Shown here: one piece after another, positions 1 through 14,400 of the stretch
How positions within the stretch are numbered: the stretch's first letter is position 1
How the letters are laid out: each line of letters opens with the position of its first letter
Source: Leuctra nigra
Lineage: Eukaryota > Arthropoda > Insecta > Plecoptera > Leuctridae
Length of the DNA stretch: 64,000 nt
Reading direction: 5' to 3'
NCBI GenBank assembly: GCA_934045905.1
Contig: OW203767.1
Coordinates: forward strand, 19,843,073 to 19,907,072
The notes under the pieces: model-generated
The model's database searches: none
What the model saw: the letters and a program-made list of their open reading frames with translations, nothing else
What the model was told of the DNA's origin: nothing
Translations under genes and position numbers: made by a program

Positions 1-239
1 CCCTAAAAAAAACGATGCGCCAAATATTTTTTGATTTTCAAATAAAGTTTTGACTTGGCTAATTTTTCGATATCACTACTTTTCAGTGCAGAATTTTTAG
101 ATTTCATATTTTTTTTTAGTTGAAGAGACTTGGCTGGTATTTTTACACGAAGTGTTTTTTATGGGGATATCACTCATTTTTTTAGTTTATTCTAACAACT
201 TGTGACACATATGAAATGAACAATTACTAAATTCTTTTA

Positions 240-1260
240 AAAAATCATCACCCTTTACAATTTCGTTACCACTAATGAATAGCAGCGTATGGTCCTAAAT
301 AATTGCTTTAAATGATCTTTCACGAAGAATAGCAAAGGTTTCATTCCAATCAGTCAACCCAGTTCCGAGATATGGAAACACTTCGGTTTTCAAAATGGCT
401 GCTGAACTTTCTGCAATGCCACATAGAATTTATTTCTATAAATGATGTGTATCATTTTAAGCTTTCTGAATATGTATTTATTGTATAGGAGGGAATTATA
501 ATAATTTATACATTTGAATGACGTCATTTCCGGTCTCATAAATAGGAAAATTCTATTTGTACTGTTCATATTCCATAGAGATGGCCATCCGAATCGTTTG
601 GCGCTAGTTTCATACCGATTTGTCTACCAGTTTTTGAGATATGACGTTACTTCCGGTTTAAAAATGGCGGCTGAAATCTCTGACCCCTTGAAGTATATTT
701 GAAACATGATTATAATTTTATAAGCTGTCTCATCAAATAGTATATTTATTGCATCAAAATAAAAATTTGTGAGATTATTAAAATGTGTGACGTCATTTCC
801 GGTTTAGGTATGAGAAACTGCAAATATTATTGATGATAATACATAAAGTTGACCGTCTAAATTGTTTTGCGCTGGTTTCGTTGAAATCTATTTAGCCGTT
901 ATTGATATATGATGTCACTTCCGGTTTCAAAATGGCGGCTTCCGGTTGGTTTTATAACAAGTCACATGAGACGTCAAAAGTACATACGTTACATAAATAT
1001 CAAAATAATCGGATCAATCTTTGTTGCCAAAAAGCCAATCGATGTATTTCAAATTTCATTACGTCATTTCCGGTTTCTTTAACATAATGTTTAGTCTTTT
1101 GCTACTTATCATGCATATAGATGACCGTCTGGATCGTTTGGCGCGATTTTCGTTCCAATCGGTCCAGCCGTTGACGAGATATGACGTCACTTCCGGTTTC
1201 AAAATGGCGGCATAAAACCAGTTATAGCAAAAGGCACCTCAGACGCCAAAAGTGCATATG
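240..1260. repeat. Degenerate tandem repeat of about 270 bp carrying CACTTCCGGTTTCAAAATGGCGGC
   Basis: About four units; the CTTCCGG...AAAATGGCGGC block recurs near 379, 650, 915 and 1187, and CGTCATTTCCGGT near 526, 791 and 1063. Continues with less similarity to both sides. Confidence 0.75.
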
Positions 1261-3561
1261 TGGTAAAAATTTTAAATCAATCGGTTCAGCTGTTTATGCT
1301 GCGGCCTGTTTACCATATTTTAGCTCCACCCTACTACTACTACTGAGATTATTATGAAAACCGCCCTAAAACACTGTTTTCACGGCCCTCTAGCGCGCAA
1401 AGGGCGTAACCTATTGTTCCCAAATTTGGTATATGTTGTAGGGTGGGCCATAGCTCGAAATTAAGATATATCGCAACAATGTGAGATTTTCCAATTTTAA
1501 GATCCAGTAGGCCGAAAATGCCACTTTGATGCTTACAGTAAAAGTGGGTTTGCTCCAGCCTTTTTAAATGAGTGTGTGCGCGCGCCGTACGACTTGGCTG
1601 GCGTGGAGCGACCGCTCCACTAGATTTCTACAGTCCGAGACGCGTGATGAAGAGGTCAGAAGACCGTGGAATCCTTTCCACGTTTGACAACTATAGGTGA
1701 CTAACATCAAGGTGGTTGAATAGGGGGAGGTAGCCTTGATCCATGTTAAAGAAAACTAGTGGGCGGAGCTTAGGGTATGACGCGTCTGAAGACTTGGCGC
1801 GGCAACTCACGCTCTTCGCCGTGCTAAAGAGCTCATCAAAATTCGCTTTTACTTTTATAAGGATAGATTTTAATTGACACATTGATATTTTGTGGAATTG
1901 TCAACCTATCTGCTGGTTGATAATGAATGAGACTAATGAAAACGAGCCTAATACACCAAAGTACAGTGCAGTTTACTGTAGTCAAAAAATCATGCAAATT
2001 CAGATACTCGCATGGGAATGTGTCTACTTTCTAATTCTTACAAGAGTAATTGATAAATGCTTAGCCCAAGATCCGATTATTAAGCTCTCAGAGTAATTAA
2101 TTTAGTTATAGAATAATTAATTGTAATATTATTTAGTGTTTTTCAGAGCAAAATCACCTTTATGAAAGTTTTAAGAGCTTAAATAATTATAATTAATATA
2201 ATTAATCTATCAATCGTTCTTATGCATTACAATGTTGATTAATTGCATTTTTAACTTTAAAAATAATTAAAACTCTATAAATAATAATTAATCTCAGATT
2301 CCCAATATAATAATTTTTTTAAGTTTTTCCACAAGGATAAATATTGAAATTATACTGAATAGGTATTATCATGCCACTTTAGTATTTTGGTTTAAATTGT
2401 AATTAAATTAAGTATTTATTTTGTAATTATTAAATTAATAATTACAAAATCGATTGGGACCATGTCGTGTGACGTATCAAACTGAAGAATGTAGTAAACG
2501 CAATATAATTAAAGTGTTTTAAAATGGATCTATTATTGTTATTTGATACAGCAAGTTAATTAGCTAAGCTATACAATAATTAATAGGTACCTAATTAGGA
2601 AAAATGTTTTTGATACTGCGCTGTAATTTTGAGAATTGGATTTATATTCATCCAATGACAAAGCCGTAATTTCATGAGGAAAAATCATGCGTCTTAGTTA
2701 CTTTTATTTGGAATTATAGAGAATGCAAATTTACCATAAAAATACAAATATGAGACAAGTTGGTACAACAAATTGCAAGTTGAAATTGTCGTAATTATTG
2801 TCGTGGACAGAGAGATAATTTGAAGAGATGAAATAAGGATTTAATAAAATTATGTAATGTACCTACTCCACAAATATCATACCTTGTGGTTTATTCTCAA
2901 TCAAAATTATACATCTAATCAGCAATTATTTTTAATTATTGAACAAAATCTAATTTAACCACTACTGATAATAATATAAAAATTATGGCATTATGGTATT
3001 TGTTACAACCATGATTTGATAAATCATGATACATTCATCATATGTACATAAATTTTGCAGTACCTTTAGCAGGAAAACCGAAGTCTTGATTGATTATAAA
3101 ATTTACAAGTATTGAGCAAAATCTATAATTTGAATAATAATACTAATTATAATAACAACTAATTATGACATTGTGGTATTTGGTACAACCATGATTAGTT
3201 AAATTTTTGGCCTATTCCATGATTTGGAAACCGGTGACAGCTATAATGTGCTGATCGTCAGGACTTTTTCTTGTGTTCTGCGAGCTGTTATTGCATAGAA
3301 CCACTGTACATCGTGTTCCCGGCATAGTAAAGTATGTACATCATGAATATCTACTTTACAATTAATGTAATACGTATGAACAACGTTCATGAAACACCTC
3401 TACGAACTAAGATGCACGCGGCTGAATGGCGAGACATACAATACAGCGAGCGCTTGACGACCCGCTTGAGACAGGTGGTCCACAGTGACGTCACACGCCC
3501 TGAGGCGAGTGGCGCGTAGTCCCTATGAATCGGCGCAACCTCCCCCTATTCACCGTCCTTG
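1261..3561. other. AT-rich non-coding stretch left of maelstrom exon 8
   Basis: No supported exon. A SINE-like TGGCTGGCGTGGAGCGACCG lies at 1597-1616, and CCTCCCCCTATTCA at 3539 recurs inverted at 1711, hinting at an old inverted-repeat element spanning 1.7-3.6 kb. The last maelstrom exon could hide here but was not recognised. Confidence 0.4.
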
Positions 3562-3803
3562 GACTAACATGGTTTTTTCTGATGACCTCAGAGAGGGTGA
3601 TGATAATTAATACCAACTGCAAATTGAAAAGATTTGCCTACTGTGCCTACTGTGAAAAGATTTGCCTACTGTGGGGATCGAACCCACGTCCCTGAATTCA
3701 GGGACGTGGGTTCGATCCCCACAGTAGGCAAATCTTTTCAATTTGCAGTTGGTATTAATTATCATCACCCTCTCTGAGGTCATCAGAAAAAACCATGTTA
3801 GTC
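3562..3803. repeat. Head-to-head tRNA-like SINE fragments forming a large palindrome
   Basis: Arms of about 110 bp meet at CTGAATTCAG (about 3697). Each arm contains a pol III B-box-like GGTTCGATCCC followed by CACAGTAGGCA, like a tRNA T-arm and acceptor end. No complete cloverleaf is present, so it is not a tRNA gene. Confidence 0.7.
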
Positions 3804-3838
3804 ATATATATACATATATATATACTATCTATATATAG

Positions 3839-4600
3839 TAGGGTTGGGACTTGACATCGATATTTCGATTTGACATCGATGTCGAATGGAATTTAACTTT
3901 TGATTTGACATCGGTTTGAATATCTAAATCGAAAATCGATTGACATCGTTGTTGTATCCTAAATGTTTGAAATTTCGCGCCCAAAAGGAGATCTGTCAAC
4001 AGTGCAACAAGATCAGCTGGCCTACTTCCGCCCTTCCTGCATACCGCCTGTGTATTTTGGGATAGGGGAGGGAAGGTCACTGACACTATGGTCAGATGTC
4101 TCTTGCCTTTCAGGGTGTGTGCTGTTTTTATTCTCATATGAAATTATGTTGGCTTTCAAAAAATAATAACTCTACCTACCAGACAAAGTTAAGTGTGGAA
4201 AGTGTTTGTTTTTAGGTGTTAACAGTAAAGCAGACAATGTTTTGTTTCGCGGAATATATTTCGGCAAAAAGTGTTCTAAAGCCACGAATTTGCAAATGGA
4301 TTTGAGACGAAATATGACTTTAATTGTTCAATTTTACATAAATAAATGCTTGCAGGATATTCCAAACTAAAAAATACTTCACTTCAATCATTTCCTTGTC
4401 CTTTTGTTGCCGCAAGGGGGTGGGAAAGGGATTTCTCTCGCGCTGACGCATGGCCTTGGCTTTGGCCAGGCGCAAACTGTAATGTTGCCATATTTCGCCG
4501 TAATTTCGATGTCGAGTGTCTATTTTTGTTGCCTATTTTTACGATGTCGAAATTTTCACTTTGACATCGATTTAGAAAAGCAAATCGAATCCCAACCCTA
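3839..4600. mobile_element. hAT-type non-autonomous element (762 bp)
   Basis: Termini TAGGGTTGGGA and TCCCAACCCTA with a perfect 8-bp duplication ATATATAG (3831-3838, 4601-4608). Subterminal repeats of TTTGACATCGAT. The internal short ORFs show no recognisable transposase. Confidence 0.85.
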
Positions 4601-5183
4601 ATATATAGTAATATTGATTGGACACATCACATCACATTTCACAATAAAAAGAGACTAAGAGAGTCTAGTTTGCAAAAATAATAGTTCCATGATTAATAAA
4701 CAGAAACCCCAATTTAATTGTACAAATCGCATTACTTGAATACGTAGATAAATATTCACAGATTTTTAAGGTTCAGTTCGGAAATCTAGAGGTTCGGTTT
4801 CAAAATTGATGGTTCGCACAACCCGAAAAAACAGCGATCATTGGCCTTTAGGAAAAAATATAAAATAGATTAAAATGTAATTTTAAGTGTATTCACTTTC
4901 AGCAATATTAATAATTACTGCATAATTTTTTAACATTCGGTATATAATACAACAATACCTCAGTCCCAGCCCTGCATATACCGTAGGTACATGCAAAGTC
5001 AGTTTTCCTTAGCTTGGAACATTACCAGGAAAGATATTTTACGAATTTACCAAATCAAACAAATTCTATTAAATGTATTAGGTAAATGATTTAATGACGT
5101 TGTTTACTAGGACGGCCAAGATAAGTTCAGTTTTATCTCGAAAATGAAAAGCAAAGAAATAATTATTTTGCTCGCTCGCTCAC

Positions 5184-5417
5184 CTGGTCCTCCGCCAATT
5201 GCTGGGAAGTCTGCGGCACTGAAATGAGCGCCGCCTGAGAGACCAGAGCTACCGGCTACGGCTAGCGACATAGCCTTCGACGTAGTTGTTGGCTTGCGTA
5301 GTGGCTGGTAGTCGTCCTTCGGCTTGGCGCCCCACGCGTTGGGCTGCGATAATTGTTCCGAGGTAGAGGCTCGAGGCAGAGCAGGAGGGTGCGATGGTGC
5401 AGCGCCTCCAGCAGCGC
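5184..5417 (-). CDS. mael: maelstrom exon 8 (Ser/Gly/Pro-rich tail, last exon seen)
   Basis: The acceptor is CCAACAG/GC and the donor CCAG/GTGAGC, 234 nt. It codes for a disordered segment containing SQPNAWGAKPKDDYQPLRK and ending FSAADFPAIGGGP. The entering phase fits exon 7. A 25-bp tandem array begins eight bases upstream of its first base. Confidence 0.8.
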
Positions 5418-8400
5418 CTGTTGGTCACACTATACCCGTTAAGTCACTGTCACACAATACACGCTAAGTCATTGTCGCACAATACCTGTTAAGTCATTGT
5501 CACACAATACCCGTAAGTCATTGTCACACAATACCCATTAAGTAATTGTCACACAATACCCATAGGTAAGTCATTGTCACACATCACTAGGACAAGGATT
5601 CTAATTTGAACCAAAGGAATGGAAGTACACATGAAAACTTGGGAGATTTGTATGCAAAATACATTGTGGTCAACAATGCACAAAGAGTAGGCATACCTAC
5701 TTAGGGATATTCTCTACAAATCATTTTATCTTCAATGACAATGAGACAACAACCATCTCAGAAATCTTCATTGGTGATCCATCCTCAAATAGTGCCATGC
5801 AACCAAGAAAATAGCAACTTGGCTTTAAAACATACTTATGTTTTGAACACAAAAATATACATAATTTAAATATATATAAATATTAAATTTCAATGCATTA
5901 TACGTATCATCAAGTATTAAACAACTTTATTTTTAACCGACGTTTCGAGATCATTGGTGGTCTCATCTTCAAGGCAAAAAGTACTTGAGTTTTATGTCAA
6001 ATATTTAAAACAAATAAGAATACAAGTATGATTCAACTGCAATCTAACTCATTAACAGTCACTTTTAAAACTTAGTTATTACGGTATTGGAAAGATTTGA
6101 CAATAGTGCAGCGAAGGAAACGAGAGTACTTACGGCCTTCTCCTCGGCATATTGCACCAGTTGAAGGGAGCATTCGGGATGAACCTGGGTTCCGAGCTGG
6201 GACCTGGTTCCAGCTCTGGTTGACCGGGACCACCTGCGCAACAGGGCAACAATTAGAACGCTAGGCAATGCAGAAAGTGTGGCATTTAATTCATTTTATG
6301 ACGACATCTTAATAGGTCTGGGTACGCGAACGGGAAACGCAAGATTCGTCAAAGCGTTTCTATGAAATTTCTCTTCACGCTAACAGAATTTTAAATAATT
6401 AGACAGCAGGAACCCATTACAACTTAATAGACTAATAAATAATGCCACAAGCTGCAGTAGGACTTTATGACACCGGGTACGACCTCAAAGGGTTAAATAC
6501 GATTATTGTACCACAAACATCGTATTTAACACTTTAAGGGTGTGGCAATATTTAGTCTATTAAGTTGTAATGGGTCGCTCGCTATCTGTTTTTTTTAACT
6601 TTGTTAGTGTGAAAAATTGCATACGTTTCCCGTTCGCTTACCCCGGCCTCATAAAAGAATTTAGAAATTCACAATTTATGGTGACAAGCTACTGACAAAA
6701 CCTTGCACCTAATCGTAGTAGATCATGCACCAGGAGATGCAGCTACTCAAGCCAAATCTCCCGTCACGTGACGGTGGCCTAGCAATGCTAACATGCAGCG
6801 TGTCCCCTCCGTCACGTACCCTAACCCGCCCTTCGCCTTCAAGCTCCATGGCTTCACCCCCCCCCCCAATGTACTGCAGGACCGGGCTTCAGCCATCCCC
6901 AATTATGGTGTTGATCAAAACACATACTAAGACGTACAAAAATTGAACACACACGTTTCAAACAATACTAATCAACTACAATTAATAAGATAGCAAACTA
7001 CTAACTCCCAAAAATTACTTTAAGAAAATCCAAGTACTACATCTTCAAAATATCCATCATTCTACAGCCTTCAAGAGGCCTAGGTAAGCGAAAGGGGAAG
7101 CACATTTTTCTTCAAAGTGCTTTTTTTACATTTGGTCTACCCCCCCCCCCCCCCCACACCAAAACTATTTTTTTTTAAATAATCAGATAGTAGCGACCCA
7201 ATACAGCCTAAGGTACATTAACAGCTCGACCCGCTGACCTTGAAAGATGTTCATGGTTTATCTTTCACGGTCAGCGCTCCGGCGTATCCAAGCTGAGCCA
7301 CCTGATTGGCTAGCGTTGAAGCGTCAGTGCGCCCGAGCGATCATGTTGCCGAGCTGTAAACTTTGCTTAATAGACTAAATACTGCCACAAACTGGAGTAC
7401 TTTATGACCTCTGGTACGACCTCAAAGTGTTAAATACAATATTTATCAGAAAATAATCGTACTTAACACTTTGAGGTCGTACAAGAGGTCATAAAGTACT
7501 CCAGTCCGTGGCATTATTTAGTCTATAAGGCTGTTATGGGTCGCGCTTATCCGATTTCTTAAAACTATGTTAGTGTGCTGTGAAGACAAATTTCAAAAAA
7601 CCGCTCTGACGAACCTTGCGATTCCCGTTCGCTTGAACACAATTAATTTTTCAAATCATATTTATTTTAAACCACTATTCCAAACAGTATTCTTTACATA
7701 CAATACAATTCCAATATACTGTATTCCGATAGGAGATACATAACTTACGTAATTCTCCTTTTGACTCTTTTGGCAAGGATCCTTTTTTCTGTTGTTGGTG
7801 AGGTGAGATACCCTTTCGTTTCTATGACCCAGTAATTAAATATTACCTCATTCTTACTTTCATTCAGTCTGAATAGAATGAGATTCCAAAAACTACAAAG
7901 TGAGCAAATATCACGACATTGATCAAATGAGGCTTTCTCAGTCCACCAATTCACCATCGTTGTCTGTATTTACTAGTTTACTCTAGTTACCTTTTTGCAG
8001 CTATTTCCACAGTACATTTTTGTCTTATTGATAATTCATTTGAGCACCCTTGTTTCAAAATTGGCCACATTTACACTTGCACCTTGATCTTTGTAAACCT
8101 GTCAGTCAGTTAGTACTAACAAATTATTATTTCGAATTAATTGCAGGATACAACTTGTATATGTACGTACCTACCTACTATATTCAGTTTGATATCATTA
8201 ACTAGGTATTCCCAAATACATGTGGACAATTATAATTTATAATGAAACGCTACAAAATACCGAAGACAGTAGGATAAGCAGGTTCCTAACAGAGCTCCCA
8301 TATCTTGCTTTCACGACCCATTTTTATCATTATAGAACAATAAAAGTGGCGACAAATTGTTGAAATAAAATTTACTGTATTTACTCGCAAAGCCGCAGGA

Positions 8401-11400
8401 TATGTTGCCTTTTTACTTTTCTAAATCTATACTGCGGCTTATATTCGCGTACGACCAAAAAAAATTGCATATAAGGCGCACTCGCGTATAAGGCGCACTT
8501 GCATAAGGAGCCCTATTCTCGCATACAAAGTGTTTTCAAAAACAGACTTCCAAAAAATGGGGTGCGGCTTATATGCGAGTAAATACGGTAGTCATGATGA
8601 CTCATTAACAAGTATCCTGGCATCAATTTGGTTGCCGTTAGCTTTTGTGAAATTCAAATGCTTTCTATGAAGAGTTGAATTTTGTTGATTCATCATTGGC
8701 TTCCATAAGGCAAAGTATGGGAACCAAGCAAAGTGAAATAAAGTCTTGAGGAACAAAAATAAATACTTTATTGTAAATTTCTATAATAATTCGTTAAATA
8801 AAATAAAAATATACATGATGAAGTGTATTGATTGAGCACTCAGGGTGAGCGCGCACTCACCGCATCCGGCTGTTGCTGTGCAATCACTGTCGACGCAGAC
8901 AGATCCGTGTCCCTGGGACAATGATAATCCAGCATCATGTTTATGTCCATGTTCGCGCACATGTTATTGGAGAAATGCCAGCCCCAGCGGATCACAAACG
9001 AGCGGGAACAGTGCTGCACTCGGTCGGCCTCTTCATGGAACTGGAACACAACAAGCATTAGTAGTAAGGCAAACATTGCTTGTTTCGTGTTAGTGTGGGA
9101 GGTTTCTGAATACATTCAAAATATCTCATTTATCTTTGCTAATGATAGGCCTCTTCATGGAACCGCAACCCAACTAGTGTTGGGCCAAGATTTTTATTTG
9201 GTACCTACTACCTGTACACTCATGGACACTGTAATTGGCCCGCGGTCAATGGTCAAGTGGCACTACGGCTATTTTTTAACATTTATTTTAATGTAATTTT
9301 TTGGCACACAGACCGGATGGCTAGTGTGAGTTTAGCGCGGAAAAATTACTTTAAATAAATAAATGCTAGCCGTAGTGCCACTTGAACATTGACCGTGGGC
9401 CAATATCAGTGTCCAGGAGGCGAGAATTGAATTGCAGTTAAGTTCGTATTGGAGTTATTTTTCAGCCAAGGAGTAAGGGTGGTAAAACGTCACTCACAAT
9501 CATGACGTCGATCTTGCTGAGCTGATCAGCTGTTATGAAATGTCATTGTCTTTGCTCAGCTGTTTAATTTGAATAATGAAATGTCATTGCCTTCTTTTTC
9601 AATTTTCTTTCAATTGATGTTACATGAAGATAATGTATATTTAAATAATTGAAATGGAGTTAAGCAAAAGCGAAATAAGTGACCTAGAGGTGTGGAAGCA
9701 TTTTACATTCAATTAAGTATGATAGCGGTCGACTGCACTCGTTTCTCATTGGTTAATTTTTAACCCATTTACGAACTTAACTGCAATTCAATTCTCGCGT
9801 CCAGGAGTGTAGCTACTATACCTATATAACCTTCTTTTTCAATATATTATTTTTAACAGTAAAAATGTTATAGGTACGTAATAGGCCAAACAAAAATTGA
9901 TTGTTCAATAAATCTGATAGGCTGATAAATTTAAGATCGCACCATCACAAGTCAGTCTAAGCGATCTCCTTGTCTCACTCTAGTAGGTGACGTCACATCT
10001 CAATGATAATAACAAGCTTTGATAAGGGACATGACCAGCAGTCTTCAAATTTGTTCAATAAATTTTTGTTTGGCCGAGTGTACATATTACTATTTTCAGC
10101 TAATCTTTGCGTTTGAGGTGTCACCTGTTGTGACCCATGGTACCTACTAGTACCTACTAATGTTAAAAATTGAAACTTGCAATTTGTATGTTGTATACTA
10201 ATTTGATCTTTTTATCTGTATGAATTTCCATTTGTTACAATTCCAACTACTATGTCGCTAAAATGCATGACTTCTGCAATATAAATTACGGTGCATGGCC
10301 TGGGGTAAAAATTATTTGAATTCCAAACAGTGACAAATGTAATGAAAATTTTCACGAAAATTCCTATAACTAACCTTGCCACATCCAGCCCCCCAGATTT
10401 TTTAAGATGTCACATGCCAGAAGACTATGTATTACCTAAACGCTAATTGTAATAGGGCAGACGTTTAAATACCTATTGTAACAAAACTAGTTGTTCTATT
10501 TATTTTGTCTAACGTTTGGTATTTGGTAGGTACGTAGTATTTTGATAGGAATGAAATGGAGAAACTGGGACATATCCAGATAGATGCCTGCAGAGCGGTA
10601 AGCTGACTCGCTAGCAATGAGATATTACGATTACAAGCTTCATACACACTGTGATTCCGCTAGCAATCAAAAACAGTTGTAGAATCAGGACTAGTAATCA
10701 CTGTCAGTATTTTTATGGTGCGCACACATTAGAAATGTACAATAATGTACAGTGATGTAGATACAATATGGATTAAAGGGGGGCAACGGTCAAAAATTAA
10801 AATTTTACCATAATTACACATCAAACTATTAATATCTGTAAGACATATGAGAAGGTACCAATCCTGTTGTGATAGTGAGAGCAGCAAATCGAAAAACGTG
10901 ATTTTAATCGAAAGTATGCAAAGAATTTTAGTCCCATATGGAATAAGCTGGACGCAAAATGTCTATTGGGAACGTAGGAGAACCAAAATAGATAGGAATA
11001 AAAGAAGCTCTGCTACATATAAATAGGAGTGTTTTCTTCATTTTATCTCTTTTAAAATTTTCTGTGAATTGAACCGTTTAGCTGCAAATAAATATAAAAA
11101 CAAATCGCTACTGTTTTATACACCAAGAAGGTTCCATATTTTTAGTCCAGAAGGTACATTCCTGCAGATCTCCCGCCCACTAGTAACTGGAGCCAGTTTG
11201 TTTATACTACGTGCGGTGGTGACACTTGAAATAGTAATAAAGTAGCCATAAACTAAACAATTTCATGCATCATCATAACACAACACATTAAATATCTATT
11301 ACAGTCTGCTCAAAGAATGTTGATACCATAAGACAAATCTCATGTGAACTAATATGCAATACAGTCAATAATTATTATTAATTATTACAATACCGTTGGC

Positions 11401-14400
11401 ACATTTGCACTTATCAATTATCTATTATGACAAGATGAAATGATGGTAATTTTTCATATTCTGACTGTTGTCGCCCTTTAAGATCATGGAAGTATAAGAT
11501 AAATAAATAATAAAAGGAATAAGAAACTGACACAAACACTTCTACCTTGGTACTTTCATTTCATGGGTTACACTTCCTTTTCACTTGAACTTTGGCATAT
11601 TACCACAAAAAATGGAACATGCACGAAATTTGACCTAAATCACATAATATAAATTACTGTTTTCAAATGCACTTACCTCGCAAGCAATTCGCAGCTTGTA
11701 GCTGTACCTATCCTCCTCCAGAATGTTGTCGGAGAAGGACTTGAAAGGGAACCCGTCGTCGGTCTTGCCGTTCACGACAAGACGCTCCGTCGGTGGCTTT
11801 AGCGAGAAGACCTTCATGTCGAAGAAAAGTTGCTCCAGAGGAAATACCCTGAAGTAGTCCGGGTAATTATTACCTGGTGATGAAATGTCAAATGATGAAG
11901 ATTTTATAAGTTCTTGGAACCTAAATAATCAGTTTTAAGTGTTTAAATAACCTCTTTGAAAGTTTTGAAAATGCTTAAAAATGTATAGGTAGTATCATGT
12001 TTTTTGGTAATATTCGAGTTTTAAATAAAGAAACCTATTGACTAGGTATTTAATTTAAATTACCTACCTACTTAAAATATCACTTCATTGAACCGTTGGG
12101 CAAATGCATGAAAGTTAATACACTAAGGCTGCATTTCACCGAGATTCTAAACCAGGGTTAGAGGCGGTAAACCTGGTTTAGAGGCCCCTAAACCAGGTTT
12201 ACCGCCTCTAACCCGGGTTTAGAATCTTGGTGAAATGCAGCCTTAGATAAATAAACGGTTTCATTAAAGAAAGTGTACCTAATATAAAATAAAACCCCAA
12301 GCATAAAAGCTATAAATTAAGTCAAATGTACACGGTACAACTTCTTGAACAACATCTGCATCAATCACATTCACATATTTCATATATTTTTGTATTACTA
12401 CACAAAGCAACTACTTGTCACAGAACTAATCTTTATCAAGGACAGTGTGGCACAAAAGATTTTCAAGAAATTGCTCCGTGTAAGTTGGGTTGTAAGGCCA
12501 ATTCTCACCATCAACTTTTTGTTGAGCAACTTGGTTCTGCAACATCAACCACATTATCATCACCACCCATCACCAAAGTGACCAGTGGTTAATTTGTATT
12601 AGAAAAGGTAGGTAAGCCCAAGATCACTAGAGTAATCCATATATTCTACCTATCTTGGGGTAAGCCTACCCCACAATTGTCATGGGAAACACATTACCGT
12701 ACGGAATCAATGAGGGGGGGGGGGGGTCTGGGGGGAGGGGCCCCAAAAGAATTGCTCCCCGGAAAAATTTTGAATTTCTGGAGTGAATTTGGTGCGTTTT
12801 TGCGTTTTTTGTAAAATATTTGAACCAATTTTTATATCCAAGAAAAATAAGTTTGTAGAGGGCGACCAAATGTGTTGTATTTAACAGTGTTATTAAAAAC
12901 TCGAAACAACTCTTGGAACTACACCAGTACTGCGTTAAAATAAATCAAACAAACTGCACAATATTTCGGGAGTGCTTCGACTCGCTTCGTCCGGTGCCTA
13001 CTAATAATGATGACCTCAGACACCCGCTCCTAGTCAACTCAACCGTCCAAACAACATCCCCAGCACGACACAACTAGCACTATCTGTGGGTCGAAGCACT
13101 CGCGAAATATTGTACAGTTTGTTTGATTTATTTTAACGCAGTACTGGTGTAGTTCCAAGAGTTGTTTCGAGTTTTTAATTATCATTACCCAGTATATTAT
13201 CTTCGTAATTTTTATAACAGTGTTATTAATAATAAAGAGAATATTTATATAAAAAGGTGGTTAAGCCGGGCTTACGCCCAAATTAAGCACTGAAAGTGAC
13301 CCAGGACCAAGTTGCTCACACAAAAAATTGCTAGCCTAAATTTGCTATTTATTTATTTAAAAAAAAAATTATTCATCCAAATTACAAGAACCTTGATATT
13401 AGGCAATATAATGGCCTGTGCACACGAGACACTCCCACCGAGCATTCAGTGTCAACACTCAGTGCTAACACGGCGTTTTCAATGCACACGATGAACATTC
13501 CGTGTCAGATTTTACCGCCTGTTATATCGAAAAATCGAATTTATTGAATTTAATAAAATCGGATATATTGAAAAATATCAAGTGCTAAATAAAGATTTCA
13601 CAACAAAACACACACACAACGAAAAGAAAGGTTAAATAAACATTTCAAACTCGAGACCGCTGGAAACTCATTCAAGGTCAAATAATACTGTGTCCTCATT
13701 GGTCAACACTGAGAACTCAAGGTCATTTTTAGAACCGATGTCTAAACGAAAAGCCAGACATTCAGTGTTGACCTTGGGAATTAATACAATAGATTTGAGC
13801 CTAGACACGCAGTGTTGACTCTGAGTGCTCGGACGGAGTGTCTCGTGTGCACTGGCCATAAGGTACCTATATGTTTTGTAAAGGACAAATTGATTTTTTT
13901 GTGTGAAAATATCAGAAACTGAATATTCTGACTGGACCTTGAATACACCAGCCAGAACAACTTACTCACCGTTGTCAAGCGCCAACTGTTTGAGCATGCT
14001 CTCCACAGAGGGTACAAGTTTCTCACGAGTGTAGAAAGGTGGCAAACTACCATCCTCGAGGTACTAGAGACAAGGAGGGATAGATCAGTGGCTATAAGAA
14101 TGAGGGTTGTCAGCAATAAATGTTGCGAGCAATACGTCTAGAATGGAGACGGTCACAAATGCCCCGCTGGGGGTTTCAGGGGCACAGCTCTCAAGAAGAC
14201 GTTGTGAAATTACAAATTAGACACAAGTCATGGTTTGCTAACAGTGCTATCGAAATATCTATTCATTATTATCCAAAGTTGAGTTCCTGAAACATTATTC
14301 CTATCCTGTCTAGTGGATCTAGCCATTACTGCAGCCGCTCATAAGATTTTACAGGATTAGGGGTATTCATTGATAATTTTTTTCAAATCGATTATCGAAT

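Noticed and set aside
3655..3730. Possible tRNA gene (GGTTCGATCCC and CACAGTAGGCA)
   Set aside because: No D-arm, anticodon arm or A box at proper distance; palindromic SINE remnant instead.
3829..4137. 102-residue minus-strand ORF in the 3839-4600 element
   Set aside because: Runs through the terminal repeat into flanking DNA and shows no hAT transposase motif.
6134..6233. Alternative frame of maelstrom exon 7 (GPGQPELEPGPSSEP...NWCNM)
   Set aside because: Looks protein-like, but its phases match neither exon 6 (phase 0) nor exon 8 (phase 1).
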